Assembly (NCBI GenBank): GCA_030620915.1
Contig: JAUXIR010000133.1
Coordinates: 1 to 5,555 of the forward strand
Direction: 5' to 3'
DNA: 5,555 nucleotides
Source of the DNA: Geopsychrobacter sp.
GTDB lineage: Bacteria > Desulfobacterota > Desulfuromonadia > Desulfuromonadales > Geopsychrobacteraceae
The notes under the pieces are model-generated. The model made no database searches, was not told the origin of the DNA, and saw only the letters and a list, made by a program, of their open reading frames with translations. Below, in pieces: positions 1-5,186 of this stretch. The position numbers and the translations under genes are program-made. Numbering within the stretch: the stretch's first letter is position 1; every line of letters starts with the position of its first letter.

Positions 1-1
1 G

Positions 2-148
2 AAGCGAGTCAGAACCGGCCATGGCGAAGAGATCGAGTGGGAAAAAAAGAGCGCCGACGGGACACTGCAGCTTGAGGTCTGCCCCTTTACGCCCGAAGCA
101 GTCATGAGTATCTTTGATTATGAAACGCGCGGAGACGTAGTGGGCTGA
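2..148 (+). CDS. C-terminal end of an unrecognised protein (5' partial)
   Basis: An open frame enters from the left edge and ends at a TGA at 146-148, leaving 48 visible residues. The visible tail is charged and soluble-looking. It contains an acidic and lysine-rich stretch (HGEEIEWEKKS), then LEVCPFTPEAVMSIFDYET, and ends RGDVVG. There is no transmembrane segment and no metal-binding cluster; the single Cys is not part of a recognisable motif. I do not recognise the family. The frame is supported by continuous openness to the edge and by reasonable codon use. The next plus-strand gene starts 96 bases further on and has its own ribosome binding site, so the two could be co-transcribed or separate. 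Because only the tail is visible, the start, length and function cannot be given. Confidence 0.6.
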   Translation, partial: KRVRTGHGEEIEWEKKSADGTLQLEVCPFTPEAVMSIFDYETRGDVVG

Positions 149-202
149 GGCCCTGATCTTTCGTTTCTGACCGAGGAGGGGGGATTAAGCGTATCCCGCC
201 AG

Positions 203-228
203 TTGACAACCAACCTGTTATAGATACG
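203..228 (+). promoter_or_regulatory. Weak candidate promoter upstream of the CDGSH gene
   Basis: A perfect -35 hexamer, TTGACA, lies at 203-208. No good -10 sits at the standard 17-base spacing. The nearest AT-rich candidates (TATAGA at 219-224, GATACG at 223-228) are too close to it. The position, about 40 bases before the start codon in a 96-base intergenic gap, fits a promoter, but the pairing is poor and this is a tentative call. Confidence 0.22.
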
Positions 229-244
229 CAAAAAGGAAGCGGAT

Positions 245-490
245 ATGACCAAAGCCAATACTGATGCCGGGATGCCGATAGCCATCACTCTTGAGCCGGG
301 GACTTATTTCCGCTGCACCTGCGGCGCTTCGAAGAACCTCCCTTTTTGCGATGGCAATCATCGCGGCGGAGAACTGCCTATCCGTTTCGAGATCGAAGCG
401 CGACGTAAGGTTTATCTGTGCAGCTGTGGCAAGACGGCTAGTCAGCCTTTTTGTGATGAAACCTGCGGGGTTGATCTGCCGCGAGATTAA
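245..490 (+). CDS. CDGSH-type iron-sulfur domain protein, two motifs, second one variant
   Basis: This 81-residue protein belongs to the small bacterial CDGSH (mitoNEET-like) family, which binds [2Fe-2S] clusters through three Cys and one His and is linked to electron or cluster transfer. The first motif is canonical: C24, C26, C35 and H39 in CTCGASKNLPFCDGNH, with the usual proline two residues before the third Cys. The second motif keeps C59, C61, C70 and the preceding Pro68, but reads FCDETC where CDG-x-H is expected, so C74 occupies the histidine position and Glu72 replaces the glycine. The tandem arrangement resembles the double-motif CISD3/Miner2 type. Length is normal for the bacterial family. 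The ATG at 245 is preceded by AGGA (234-237) seven bases upstream, which supports this start. There is no signal peptide or membrane segment, so a cytoplasmic location is likely. It converges on the slipin gene 30 bases downstream. Family assignment is firm; the physiological role is unknown. Confidence 0.9.
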   Translation: MTKANTDAGMPIAITLEPGTYFRCTCGASKNLPFCDGNHRGGELPIRFEIEARRKVYLCSCGKTASQPFCDETCGVDLPRD

Positions 491-520
491 GCGGTTCAGC
501 AACGCTACCATGGCCGCTAG

Positions 521-1294
521 TTAGTCCTCCGGCTGCTTCTGCCGGTCCATAAATGGTTTCATCAGTTCGATCGGCAGCGGAAAGAGGATGGTTGAATTCT
601 TCTCCGACGCGATTTCGGTCAGGGTCTGCAGAAAGCGCAGCTGCAGGGCTCCCGGTTCGGCAGTGATCTGCTTGGCCGCCTTGGCCAGGTTCGTTGAAGC
701 CTGAAACTCCCCTTCGGCATGGATGATCTTGGAGCGTCGTTCCCGTTCGGCTTCGGCCTGTCGCGCCATGGCGCGCTGCATCTCGATCGGCAGATCGACA
801 TGCTTGATCTCGACGTTGGAGATCTTGACCCCCCAGGGATCGGTCTGGCGGTCGAGGATCTCCTGCAGGTTCTGATTGATCTTGTCCCGCTTGGAGAGCA
901 AGTCATCGAGCTCGACCTGGCCGAGGATGCTGCGCAGCGAGGTCTGCGCCAGTTGGCTGGTCGCATAGAGGTACTCTTCGACCTCGATCAGCGCCTTGTC
1001 GGGATGGACCACGCGGAAGTAGAGCACCGCGTTGACCTTGACCGAAACGTTATCGCGAGTGATGACATCCTGCGGCGGCACATCCATCGCAATGGTTCGC
1101 ATGCTGACCTTGAACATCCGATCAACCAACGGGATGATGAACTTGAGCCCCGGCCCCTTGACGCAGGAGAAACGCCCGAGACGAAACACTACGCCGCGTT
1201 CGTATTCAAACAGAATGCGGACCGCGGAGGCGAGAATAACCACCAGAAAGAGAATGGCGATTGGCCAGAAAAAACTTACGCCCAGTCCGAACAT
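521..1294 (-). CDS. Slipin / stomatin-like SPFH (band 7) membrane protein
   Basis: This 257-residue protein is a bacterial slipin of the stomatin/prohibitin (SPFH, band 7) superfamily, oligomeric membrane scaffolds thought to organise membrane microdomains and partner with NfeD proteases. A hydrophobic N-terminal segment (about residues 8-25) anchors it in the inner membrane. The SPFH domain follows, with typical landmarks: [13 protein letters not shown] (29-41), GPGL (47-50), PLVD (55-58), the [15 protein letters not shown] block (71-85) and YFRV (92-95). A charged helical, probably coiled-coil segment rich in Ala, Glu and Arg follows the [15 protein letters not shown] motif. The C-terminal hydrophobic patch [12 protein letters not shown] resembles the region that the PH1510 protease cleaves in the archaeal slipin PH1511 (known from the family, not tested here). 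The start at 1294 lies one base after the nfeD stop, with GAGGAG (1302-1307) seven bases upstream, so it should be the second gene of an nfeD operon. Length is normal and the frame is intact. Confidence 0.95.
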   Translation of the reverse strand: MFGLGVSFFWPIAILFLVVILASAVRILFEYERGVVFRLGRFSCVKGPGLKFIIPLVDRMFKVSMRTIAMDVPPQDVITRDNVSVKVNAVLYFRVVHPDKALIEVEEYLYATSQLAQTSLRSILGQVELDDLLSKRDKINQNLQEILDRQTDPWGVKISNVEIKHVDLPIEMQRAMARQAEAERERRSKIIHAEGEFQASTNLAKAAKQITAEPGALQLRFLQTLTEIASEKNSTILFPLPIELMKPFMDRQKQPED

Positions 1295-1295
1295 A

Positions 1296-2276
1296 TCATG
1301 TCTCCTCTTCTATATGATGCTGACCGGCTGCCGGTACTCGCACCTCGAGCACCAAACCGGGCAGTAGCCCTACCACCTCTATTTCACTCCCTTTCGAAAT
1401 TTCAGTATCTGCTCGGGCACGCCAGAACTCGCCATGCACAAAAACCTTCCCTTCACCACGAATATCCTTGATCACCCTGCCCCGTTCGCCGACCATTCCT
1501 TCCTGTCCTGAGACAACCGGACGGCTCTGGGTACGGATCACCATCCAGCTGGCAAAGAGGATAAACCCGGCGCTGACGGCGACGGTTGCCGCGATCACTG
1601 CGCGTGAAATCTGCAGGTAAGGCTGACTGCTATCGATCAGCATCAGTGAGCCGAACGCCATGGCAATAATTCCACCGACGGTCAGCATGCCGTAGGAGGG
1701 AACCTTGACCTCAAGGATAAACATCACCACCGCCAGCAGAATCAGCAACAGCCCGACATAGTTGATCGGCAGGGTCGAAAAGGCGAAGAAGGCGAGCAGG
1801 ATAGCGATGGTGCCGACCACACCCGGCAGAATCACCCCCGGCTGGGAGATCTCGAAGAAGATGCCGAGAATACCGAGCATCATCAGCAGGTAGGCGAAGG
1901 TCGGATTGCTCAGGGCACTCAGGATCTGCAGGCGCCAGTTCATCTCTTGCGTGCGCAGCGGAATATCCTTGGTAATCAGGGTCTTTTTTTGCCCCTGGCG
2001 CAGGTAGCTGCGGCCATCAAGTTTTTTCAACAGTTGAGTGGTATCCTCGGCGATCAGGTCGATGACCTGCAGTTCCAGTGCTTCCTGGGCCGAGGAGGAG
2101 ATACTTTCGCGGACAATTTTTTCAGCCCAGTCCAGATTGCGGCCGCGCTGCAGGGCCAGACTGCGTGCGTAGGCGGCGGCATCGTTGACCAGTTTTGTCT
2201 CCATGGTTTTGTCGGGCTGAGCCCCGGCACCGATTGAAACCGGATGGGCGGCGCCGATATTGGTGCCCGGCGCCAT
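1296..2276 (-). CDS. nfeD: NfeD C-terminal fragment: catalytic lysine region, membrane domain, OB-fold
   Basis: This 326-residue open frame runs from the first ATG after the amber codon to TGA. In full-length numbering it starts at Met118 ([13 protein letters not shown], a well conserved NfeD block) and so lacks Ser104. It retains Lys145 and the surrounding [14 protein letters not shown] helix, the [15 protein letters not shown] and [11 protein letters not shown] segments, five predicted membrane spans (about 244-258, 266-284, 291-306, 313-331, 343-364), and the soluble NfeD OB-fold (about 374-432, from [10 protein letters not shown] to VLEVRVP). No Shine-Dalgarno-like sequence precedes the ATG at 2276, and no GTG or TTG occurs between it and the amber codon, so independent translation looks weak. 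If made, it would be a membrane protein without signal peptide or nucleophile. The sequence still looks constrained along its whole length. Confidence 0.75.
   Translation of the reverse strand: MAPGTNIGAAHPVSIGAGAQPDKTMETKLVNDAAAYARSLALQRGRNLDWAEKIVRESISSSAQEALELQVIDLIAEDTTQLLKKLDGRSYLRQGQKKTLITKDIPLRTQEMNWRLQILSALSNPTFAYLLMMLGILGIFFEISQPGVILPGVVGTIAILLAFFAFSTLPINYVGLLLILLAVVMFILEVKVPSYGMLTVGGIIAMAFGSLMLIDSSQPYLQISRAVIAATVAVSAGFILFASWMVIRTQSRPVVSGQEGMVGERGRVIKDIRGEGKVFVHGEFWRARADTEISKGSEIEVVGLLPGLVLEVRVPAAGQHHIEEET
1302..1307 (-). promoter_or_regulatory. Slipin ribosome binding site embedded in the nfeD 3' end
   Basis: GAGGAG on the minus strand lies within the last codons of nfeD (the Glu-Glu-Glu run) and seven bases before the slipin ATG. 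It fixes the slipin start at 1294 and rules out the out-of-frame ATG that overlaps the nfeD TGA. The layout suggests translational coupling between the two genes. Confidence 0.7.
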
Positions 2277-2345
2277 GGCGGCAAAATCGGCCGCCAGGGT
2301 GATCAGCGCCCCGGCTGAGGCCGCACGTGCACCAGCCGGAGCGAC

Positions 2346-2348
2346 CTA
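2346..2348 (-). other. In-frame amber codon in nfeD (codon 94)
   Basis: The minus-strand reading around the site is GTC TAG GTC GCT CCG. It interrupts the conserved stretch PVIV-(Y)-VAPAGARAASAG. The frame is the same before and after, and no other stop occurs in 444 codons. TAG also ends the glycine-zipper gene in this window (5187-5189), which argues that amber is a normal stop in this organism. Confidence 0.9.
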
Positions 2349-2627
2349 GACGATCACGGGGATGTTTGAACCGAGCTCGGCCTGAATGATCTTGCGCATC
2401 GCAGTGTCGAGGCCGCCGGGGGTGTTGAGTTCGATCAACAGCGCCGCGTCCTGCCGACTGTTGGCTTCGTCCAGCTGTTCGCTGATAAATTTTGCGACTA
2501 CGGGGTTGATTGCGGAATCGATGGTCAAACGGGTGATGGTGGATGAGGCTGTCGCTTGTTCAGCGAGGAGAAAACCGCAGGTCAGGGCAGCCAGAATGCT
2601 CATAGTTAACAGCAGGTTGCGCATCAT
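2346..2627 (-). CDS. nfeD: NfeD N-terminal fragment: signal peptide and start of the ClpP-like domain
   Basis: This 93-residue piece ends at the amber codon. Residues 1-27 form a signal peptide, with a short basic start (MMRN), a hydrophobic core (LLLTMSILAALTCGFLLA) and a likely cleavage near TASS, so the domain should be outside the cytoplasmic membrane. The mature part begins the ClpP/crotonase-like protease fold. It contains the INPVVAKFISEQLDEA helix and the conserved IELNTPGGLDTAMRKII segment (about 65-81), whose TPGG turn corresponds to the oxyanion region in the family. The product stops after PVIV, ten residues before the catalytic serine, so it cannot be an active protease alone. 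An ATG pair at 2627 and 2624 is available; the AGGGTGAAGAAG stretch just upstream acts as the ribosome binding site and does not separate the two. This is the first gene of the nfeD-slipin unit. Confidence 0.8.
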   Translation of the reverse strand: MMRNLLLTMSILAALTCGFLLAEQATASSTITRLTIDSAINPVVAKFISEQLDEANSRQDAALLIELNTPGGLDTAMRKIIQAELGSNIPVIV

Positions 2628-2752
2628 TCTTCTTCACCCTTCGGCAATAGAATGAAAAACGGTCCCTCCGGGGCAGGCTAAGTATGGCGCTGAAATAGCA
2701 GTGAATAGCTACAGTTTACCTTGAATTTGGGTTTGGTGCCGGGATCTGCTGA

Positions 2753-2768
2753 GAAACAGTGCTGTTCT
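2753..2768. repeat. Small imperfect palindrome, possible operator
   Basis: The plus strand reads AGAAACAG-TG-CTGTTCT, an inverted repeat with five perfect inner pairs (AACAG/CTGTT) and one extra A in the outer left arm. It sits just beside the AT-rich promoter-like core at 2771-2798, where a repressor could act on either strand. No known binding-site consensus is matched, and a short palindrome like this can occur by chance. Confidence 0.2.
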
Positions 2769-2770
2769 GC

Positions 2771-2798
2771 TTGAAATCGAGCGCTGAAGGCATATAAA
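2771..2798 (+). promoter_or_regulatory. Sigma-70-like promoter match on the plus strand
   Basis: TTGAAA (2771-2776) and TATAAA (2793-2798) are separated by 16 bases. Each matches the consensus at five of six positions; TAAAAT at 2795-2800 with an 18-base spacer is an alternative -10. It is the best promoter match I can see in the window. It points toward the hairpin at 2846-2889 and then antisense into the ABC-F gene, with no obvious plus-strand gene to serve. It could drive a short RNA or be incidental to an AT-rich promoter for the opposite strand. Confidence 0.35.
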
Positions 2799-2818
2799 AT
2801 TATTCAAAACTGATGCAA
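2791..2818 (-). promoter_or_regulatory. Candidate nfeD-slipin promoter
   Basis: On the minus strand TTGCAT (2813-2818) is followed 16 bases later by TATATG (2791-2796). The matches to consensus are modest, but this AT-rich patch is the only plausible promoter core between the ABC-F gene and nfeD. It would give a leader of about 150-160 bases before the nfeD start. Its -10 overlaps that of the plus-strand match. The 282-base spacer (2628-2909) holds this core, the palindrome and the hairpin, and I see no further gene in it. Confidence 0.3.
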
Positions 2819-2845
2819 AGCAGGACCATATGAGGGGACGGCAAC

Positions 2846-2889
2846 CCAATAACGGCCCAATCAGTGAAAGCAGGCTGGGCCGTTATTGG
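2846..2889 (-). terminator. Strong hairpin after the ABC-F gene, probable terminator
   Basis: A perfect 14-bp inverted repeat (CCAATAACGGCCCA at 2846-2859, TGGGCCGTTATTGG at 2876-2889) flanks a 16-base loop. It begins 20 bases after the ABC-F stop codon, the right place for a transcription terminator. It lacks a real U-tract on either strand (minus strand continues GTTGCCG, plus strand TTCGCAAAGG), so it may be a U-less terminator, a 3'-end-protecting stem, or part of a small RNA read from the plus-strand promoter match. Confidence 0.55.
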
Positions 2890-2909
2890 TTCGCAAAGGA
2901 TGACAGCCC

Positions 2910-4544
2910 TTATCCCGCGCCATGCTCGCGGCCCGTTTTGTGGAGATAGTATTCATAATCCCCGTCATAACTCACCATCTTGCCATGATCGATCTCGAAG
3001 ACCCGACCGACCAGTGCGCGCAGAAAGTGGCGGTCGTGGCTGACGAGAATGACGGTGCCGGCAAAATTCTGCAGGGCCTCGAGCAATACTTCGCGCGACT
3101 GGATATCCAGGTGGTTGGTCGGTTCATCGAGCACAAGCAGGTTGATCGGCCGCGCCAGCAGGGTGGCGATCACCAGCCGGCTCTTTTCGCCGCCGGAGAG
3201 TTTGTCGATCCGCTTGTCGACATCGTCGCCCTGAAACAGAAAGGCTGCCGCCAGGTTGCGGATGACTCCGATTGAGGCCTTAGGCAGGGCGAGCTGCAGG
3301 CTGTCGAAGACGGTTTTTTTTGGGTCGAGCAGCTCCATCGAGTGCTGGCTGAAATAACCGAGTTCGACGTTGGCGCCGAGGGTTGCGCTGCCTGCCGAAG
3401 GCTCTATCTGGCCGGAGAGGGCCTTGAGGAAGGTCGATTTACCGGCACCGTTGACCCCGGTGACCGCAATTTTGTCGCCGCGCCTGATCAGCCCCGAGAT
3501 GCCACTGAAGACCGGCTTTTCGCCCCCTTCGGGGAGGGGCCAACTCTTGGCCAGATCCTTGAGTGCCACCACATCATCACCGCTGCGGGGCGGTGGGTTA
3601 AATTCGAAGCGGACTTTCTTTTGTTCGGCGGGGATCAGGATTCGTTCGATCTTCTCCAGTTTTTTGACGCGTGACTGCACCTGCGCGGCATGCGAAGCAC
3701 GGGCGGCAAAGCGGGCGATGAACTCCTCTTCCTTGGAGAGCATCTCCTGCTGGCGACGGTGGCTGGCGATCAACTGCTCGCGGCGAATTTCACGCTCACG
3801 CAGGTAGAAATCGTAGTTGCCGCCGTAGGTGGTGACGGTCTGGCTGGCTACCTCGATGACCCGGCTGACCAGGCGATTCATGAAATCGCGGTCGTGGCTG
3901 GTCATCAAGAGCGCACCCTTGTAATCTTTGGCCAGCCAGTCCTCCAGCCAGACGATCGATTCGACATCCAGGTGGTTGGTCGGCTCGTCGAGCAGCAACA
4001 CATCGGGATTAATCGTCAGGATCCTGGCCAGCGCGATGCGCATCTTCCAGCCGCCACTGAAGCTTTCAGCCGGGCGGTTATCGGCATCGGGCCCGATGCC
4101 GAGGCCGGTCAATACCGCCTGCGCACGTGGCTCCAGGTCATAACCGCCGCGATGTTCGAACTCCTGCTGGGCATCGCCATAGCGTTCGAGCAGCGCGGCC
4201 AGCGCTTCATCGTCGAGCGGCTCGCACATCTGCCCCTCCATGGCGGAAATCTGCTCGCCGAGCTTCATCACCTCGCTTGACGCGGCCATCACCTCGGCCA
4301 GTGCCGAGCGGCCCGCCATCTCGCCGACATCCTGCGAGAAATAACCGATTACGACCTTCTTGCCACAACTGATATCGCCGGCATCCAGATCCTCCTCGCC
4401 GGTGATCAGACGGAAGATCGTAGATTTGCCCGCACCATTGGGGCCGACCAGCCCGCTGCGGCTACCGGGCAGGATCTGCAGGCTGGCATTGTTGAACAGA
4501 ATATGGGAACCGTGCTGCTTTTTTATGTTGGTCAGATGGATCAT
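2910..4544 (-). CDS. ABC-F family ATPase (soluble, translation-associated type)
   Basis: This 544-residue protein has two ABC ATPase domains in tandem and no membrane domain, the hallmark of ABC-F proteins. Family members bind the ribosomal E site and modulate translation or relieve stalling; some protect against antibiotics. Domain 1 has Walker A GPNGAGKST (34-42), signature SFSGGW (161-166), Walker B LLLDEPTNHLD (183-193) and the H-loop SHDR (216-219). Domain 2 has Walker A GVNGAGKST (363-371), signature LSGGE (449-453), Walker B LVLDEPTNHLD (470-480) and SHDR (502-505). Both sites keep the catalytic Glu after the Walker B Asp, so both look active. Residues about 235-320 form the charged interdomain linker (YLREREIRREQ to KKLEKIERI) that contacts tRNA in the family. 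There is no long C-terminal coiled coil as in Uup, and the protein is shorter than YheS. ATG at 4544 has GGAG eight bases upstream. A housekeeping member is likelier than a resistance factor, but sequence alone cannot decide. Confidence 0.95.
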   Translation of the reverse strand: MIHLTNIKKQHGSHILFNNASLQILPGSRSGLVGPNGAGKSTIFRLITGEEDLDAGDISCGKKVVIGYFSQDVGEMAGRSALAEVMAASSEVMKLGEQISAMEGQMCEPLDDEALAALLERYGDAQQEFEHRGGYDLEPRAQAVLTGLGIGPDADNRPAESFSGGWKMRIALARILTINPDVLLLDEPTNHLDVESIVWLEDWLAKDYKGALLMTSHDRDFMNRLVSRVIEVASQTVTTYGGNYDFYLREREIRREQLIASHRRQQEMLSKEEEFIARFAARASHAAQVQSRVKKLEKIERILIPAEQKKVRFEFNPPPRSGDDVVALKDLAKSWPLPEGGEKPVFSGISGLIRRGDKIAVTGVNGAGKSTFLKALSGQIEPSAGSATLGANVELGYFSQHSMELLDPKKTVFDSLQLALPKASIGVIRNLAAAFLFQGDDVDKRIDKLSGGEKSRLVIATLLARPINLLVLDEPTNHLDIQSREVLLEALQNFAGTVILVSHDRHFLRALVGRVFEIDHGKMVSYDGDYEYYLHKTGREHGAG

Positions 4545-4681
4545 TGCCGAAGCTCCAATTTAGGTTGGAAAAGTCTCGCTCTGTTAGCATGCTGTCTGAG
4601 TTTGCGGCAAGGTTTTTTTTGGAAAAACTGGACCTCAGTCGTGCTGGCGGGTATTTTGTGCGACATCAAATTACTTTAAAC

Positions 4682-4696
4682 AGGGATATATTCATG
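4682..4696 (+). promoter_or_regulatory. Ribosome binding site that sets the start of the membrane protein
   Basis: AGGG at 4682-4685 lies eight bases before the ATG at 4694. It supports that start over the upstream in-frame TTG at 4544, which would overlap the ABC-F start codon on the other strand and add an unlikely, non-hydrophobic leader. I see no convincing promoter in the 149-base divergent gap (4545-4693); it contains a run of eight T at 4613-4620. Confidence 0.5.
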
Positions 4697-5125
4697 AGTG
4701 TCACACTTGTTCTAATTGCAATCTTTTGGGGCCTGATCGCGGGTTATCTCTTGCTGAGGGGTACCGATAGTCTGCTGGGGTTACTCTTTTGTGTACATGG
4801 ACTGTTCAAACGGCGCTGGAAGCAACTGGCGGATAAAAACGCCACCGGGCTGATCCGCCCGCGGCTGATTCTCAAACTTGCTCTGCGGCTTGGCTGTTAC
4901 GCGTTGATGTGTGTGTTTTTGCTCGAGGCGGGGGATGGATTTCTACGGCGCGAATACCGTTTTCACTATGGGGAACTTGCAGGGGTGCTCTTTGCGCTTG
5001 CAGCAGGGAGTGTCATCCTCAGCCGCTTGCTCACCTCATGGCGGCGGATGAAGCTGGTCTGGCGTATGACCCACGAGTTCGACTTTGCCGAACGTCGGGA
5101 GCGAACGCGATTGTTGAAGAGTTGA
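4694..5125 (+). CDS. Hypothetical integral membrane protein, about three spans
   Basis: This 143-residue protein is one I do not recognise. It begins with a hydrophobic segment (about residues 3-21, LVLIAIFWGLIAGYLLL), perhaps followed by a second short hydrophobic stretch (27-38). Then comes a basic loop (FKRRWKQLADKN), a second span (about 58-77, ending FLLEAGDGF) and a third (about 93-113, GVLFALAAGSVILSRLL). The C-terminal tail (about 115-143) is highly charged, WRRMKLVWRMTHEFDFAERRERTRLLKS-like in character, and probably cytoplasmic under the positive-inside rule. No catalytic or metal-binding motif is visible. It is transcribed away from the ABC-F gene and converges on the glycine-zipper gene, so it is probably monocistronic. 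The coding call rests on length, hydrophobic pattern, a good ribosome binding site and a following hairpin. Function is unknown. Confidence 0.7.
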   Translation: MSVTLVLIAIFWGLIAGYLLLRGTDSLLGLLFCVHGLFKRRWKQLADKNATGLIRPRLILKLALRLGCYALMCVFLLEAGDGFLRREYRFHYGELAGVLFALAAGSVILSRLLTSWRRMKLVWRMTHEFDFAERRERTRLLKS

Positions 5126-5127
5126 GT

Positions 5128-5166
5128 TTTCAGGGCGGATTTCAGCAGAGGAATCCGCCCCTGAAA
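5128..5166. terminator. Hairpin between convergent genes, likely bidirectional terminator
   Basis: TTTCAGGGCGGATT (5128-5141) pairs with AATCCGCCCCTGAAA (5152-5166), with one bulged C and a 10-base loop. It starts three bases after the membrane-protein stop and lies 20 bases past the stop of the opposing glycine-zipper gene, so it can serve both. The A/T-rich outer pairs give short T-runs on each side (TTTT at 5127-5130 read from one strand and ATTATTTT at 5171-5178 on the plus strand). Confidence 0.65.
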
Positions 5167-5186
5167 GCTCATTATTTTGCTGACCT

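Larger units (their letters stand above)
1296..2627 (-). pseudogene. nfeD: Long-form NfeD membrane serine protease, interrupted by an in-frame amber codon
   Basis: Read through the single TAG at codon 94, this frame gives one continuous 443-residue long-form NfeD protein: signal peptide, ClpP-like serine protease domain, multi-pass membrane domain and C-terminal OB-fold. Both halves lie in the same frame (the two ATGs are 351 bases apart, a multiple of three), and the codons between them translate to the conserved VAPAGARAASAGALI block, so nothing is deleted or frameshifted. In the archaeal homologue PH1510 the catalytic dyad is Ser97-Lys138. Here the candidates are Ser104 (in AASAG) and Lys145 (in KLVND), with the same spacing of 41 residues. 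Known partners are slipins, and a slipin gene follows immediately. Apart from the amber codon the gene shows no decay, so the change is either very recent, suppressed, or a sequence error. Single-base change of a Tyr codon (TAT or TAC) to TAG is the simplest explanation, since YVAP is a natural continuation of the preceding PVIV. Confidence 0.85.

Noticed and set aside
142..153. GGGC-TGAG-GCCC mini-hairpin at the stop of the left-edge gene
   Set aside because: A four-base stem overlapping the stop codon with only a loose T-rich stretch after it; likely chance.
490..518. Possible terminator between the CDGSH and slipin genes (AGCGG/CCGCT)
   Set aside because: Only a five-base stem with a long loop and no T-run; too weak to call.
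719..1471. A 250-residue plus-strand open frame opposite slipin and the end of nfeD
   Set aside because: It lies antisense to two strongly recognisable genes, its translation has no recognisable domain or hydrophobic pattern, and it is explained by codon bias on the opposite strand.
2346..2348. Pyrrolysine at the nfeD amber codon as the default reading
   Set aside because: The position fits a lost Tyr codon, NfeD is not a known pyrrolysine protein, and TAG also serves as a terminal stop at 5187-5189; kept only as one possibility to test.
2813..2832. Possible sigma-54 promoter on the minus strand (TGG...TTGC)
   Set aside because: The distance between the GG and GC elements is one base too short for the strict sigma-54 spacing.
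2830..2946. Short plus-strand ORF (about 38 codons) starting at ATG 2830 across the hairpin, with a weak AGGA before it
   Set aside because: It runs through both hairpin arms and into the ABC-F 3' end in antisense, the ribosome binding site spacing is short, and there is no sign of protein-like composition.
3690..4280. A 196-residue plus-strand open frame opposite the ABC-F gene
   Set aside because: It is antisense to the conserved first ATPase domain and linker and has no recognisable motif; a shadow of the real gene.
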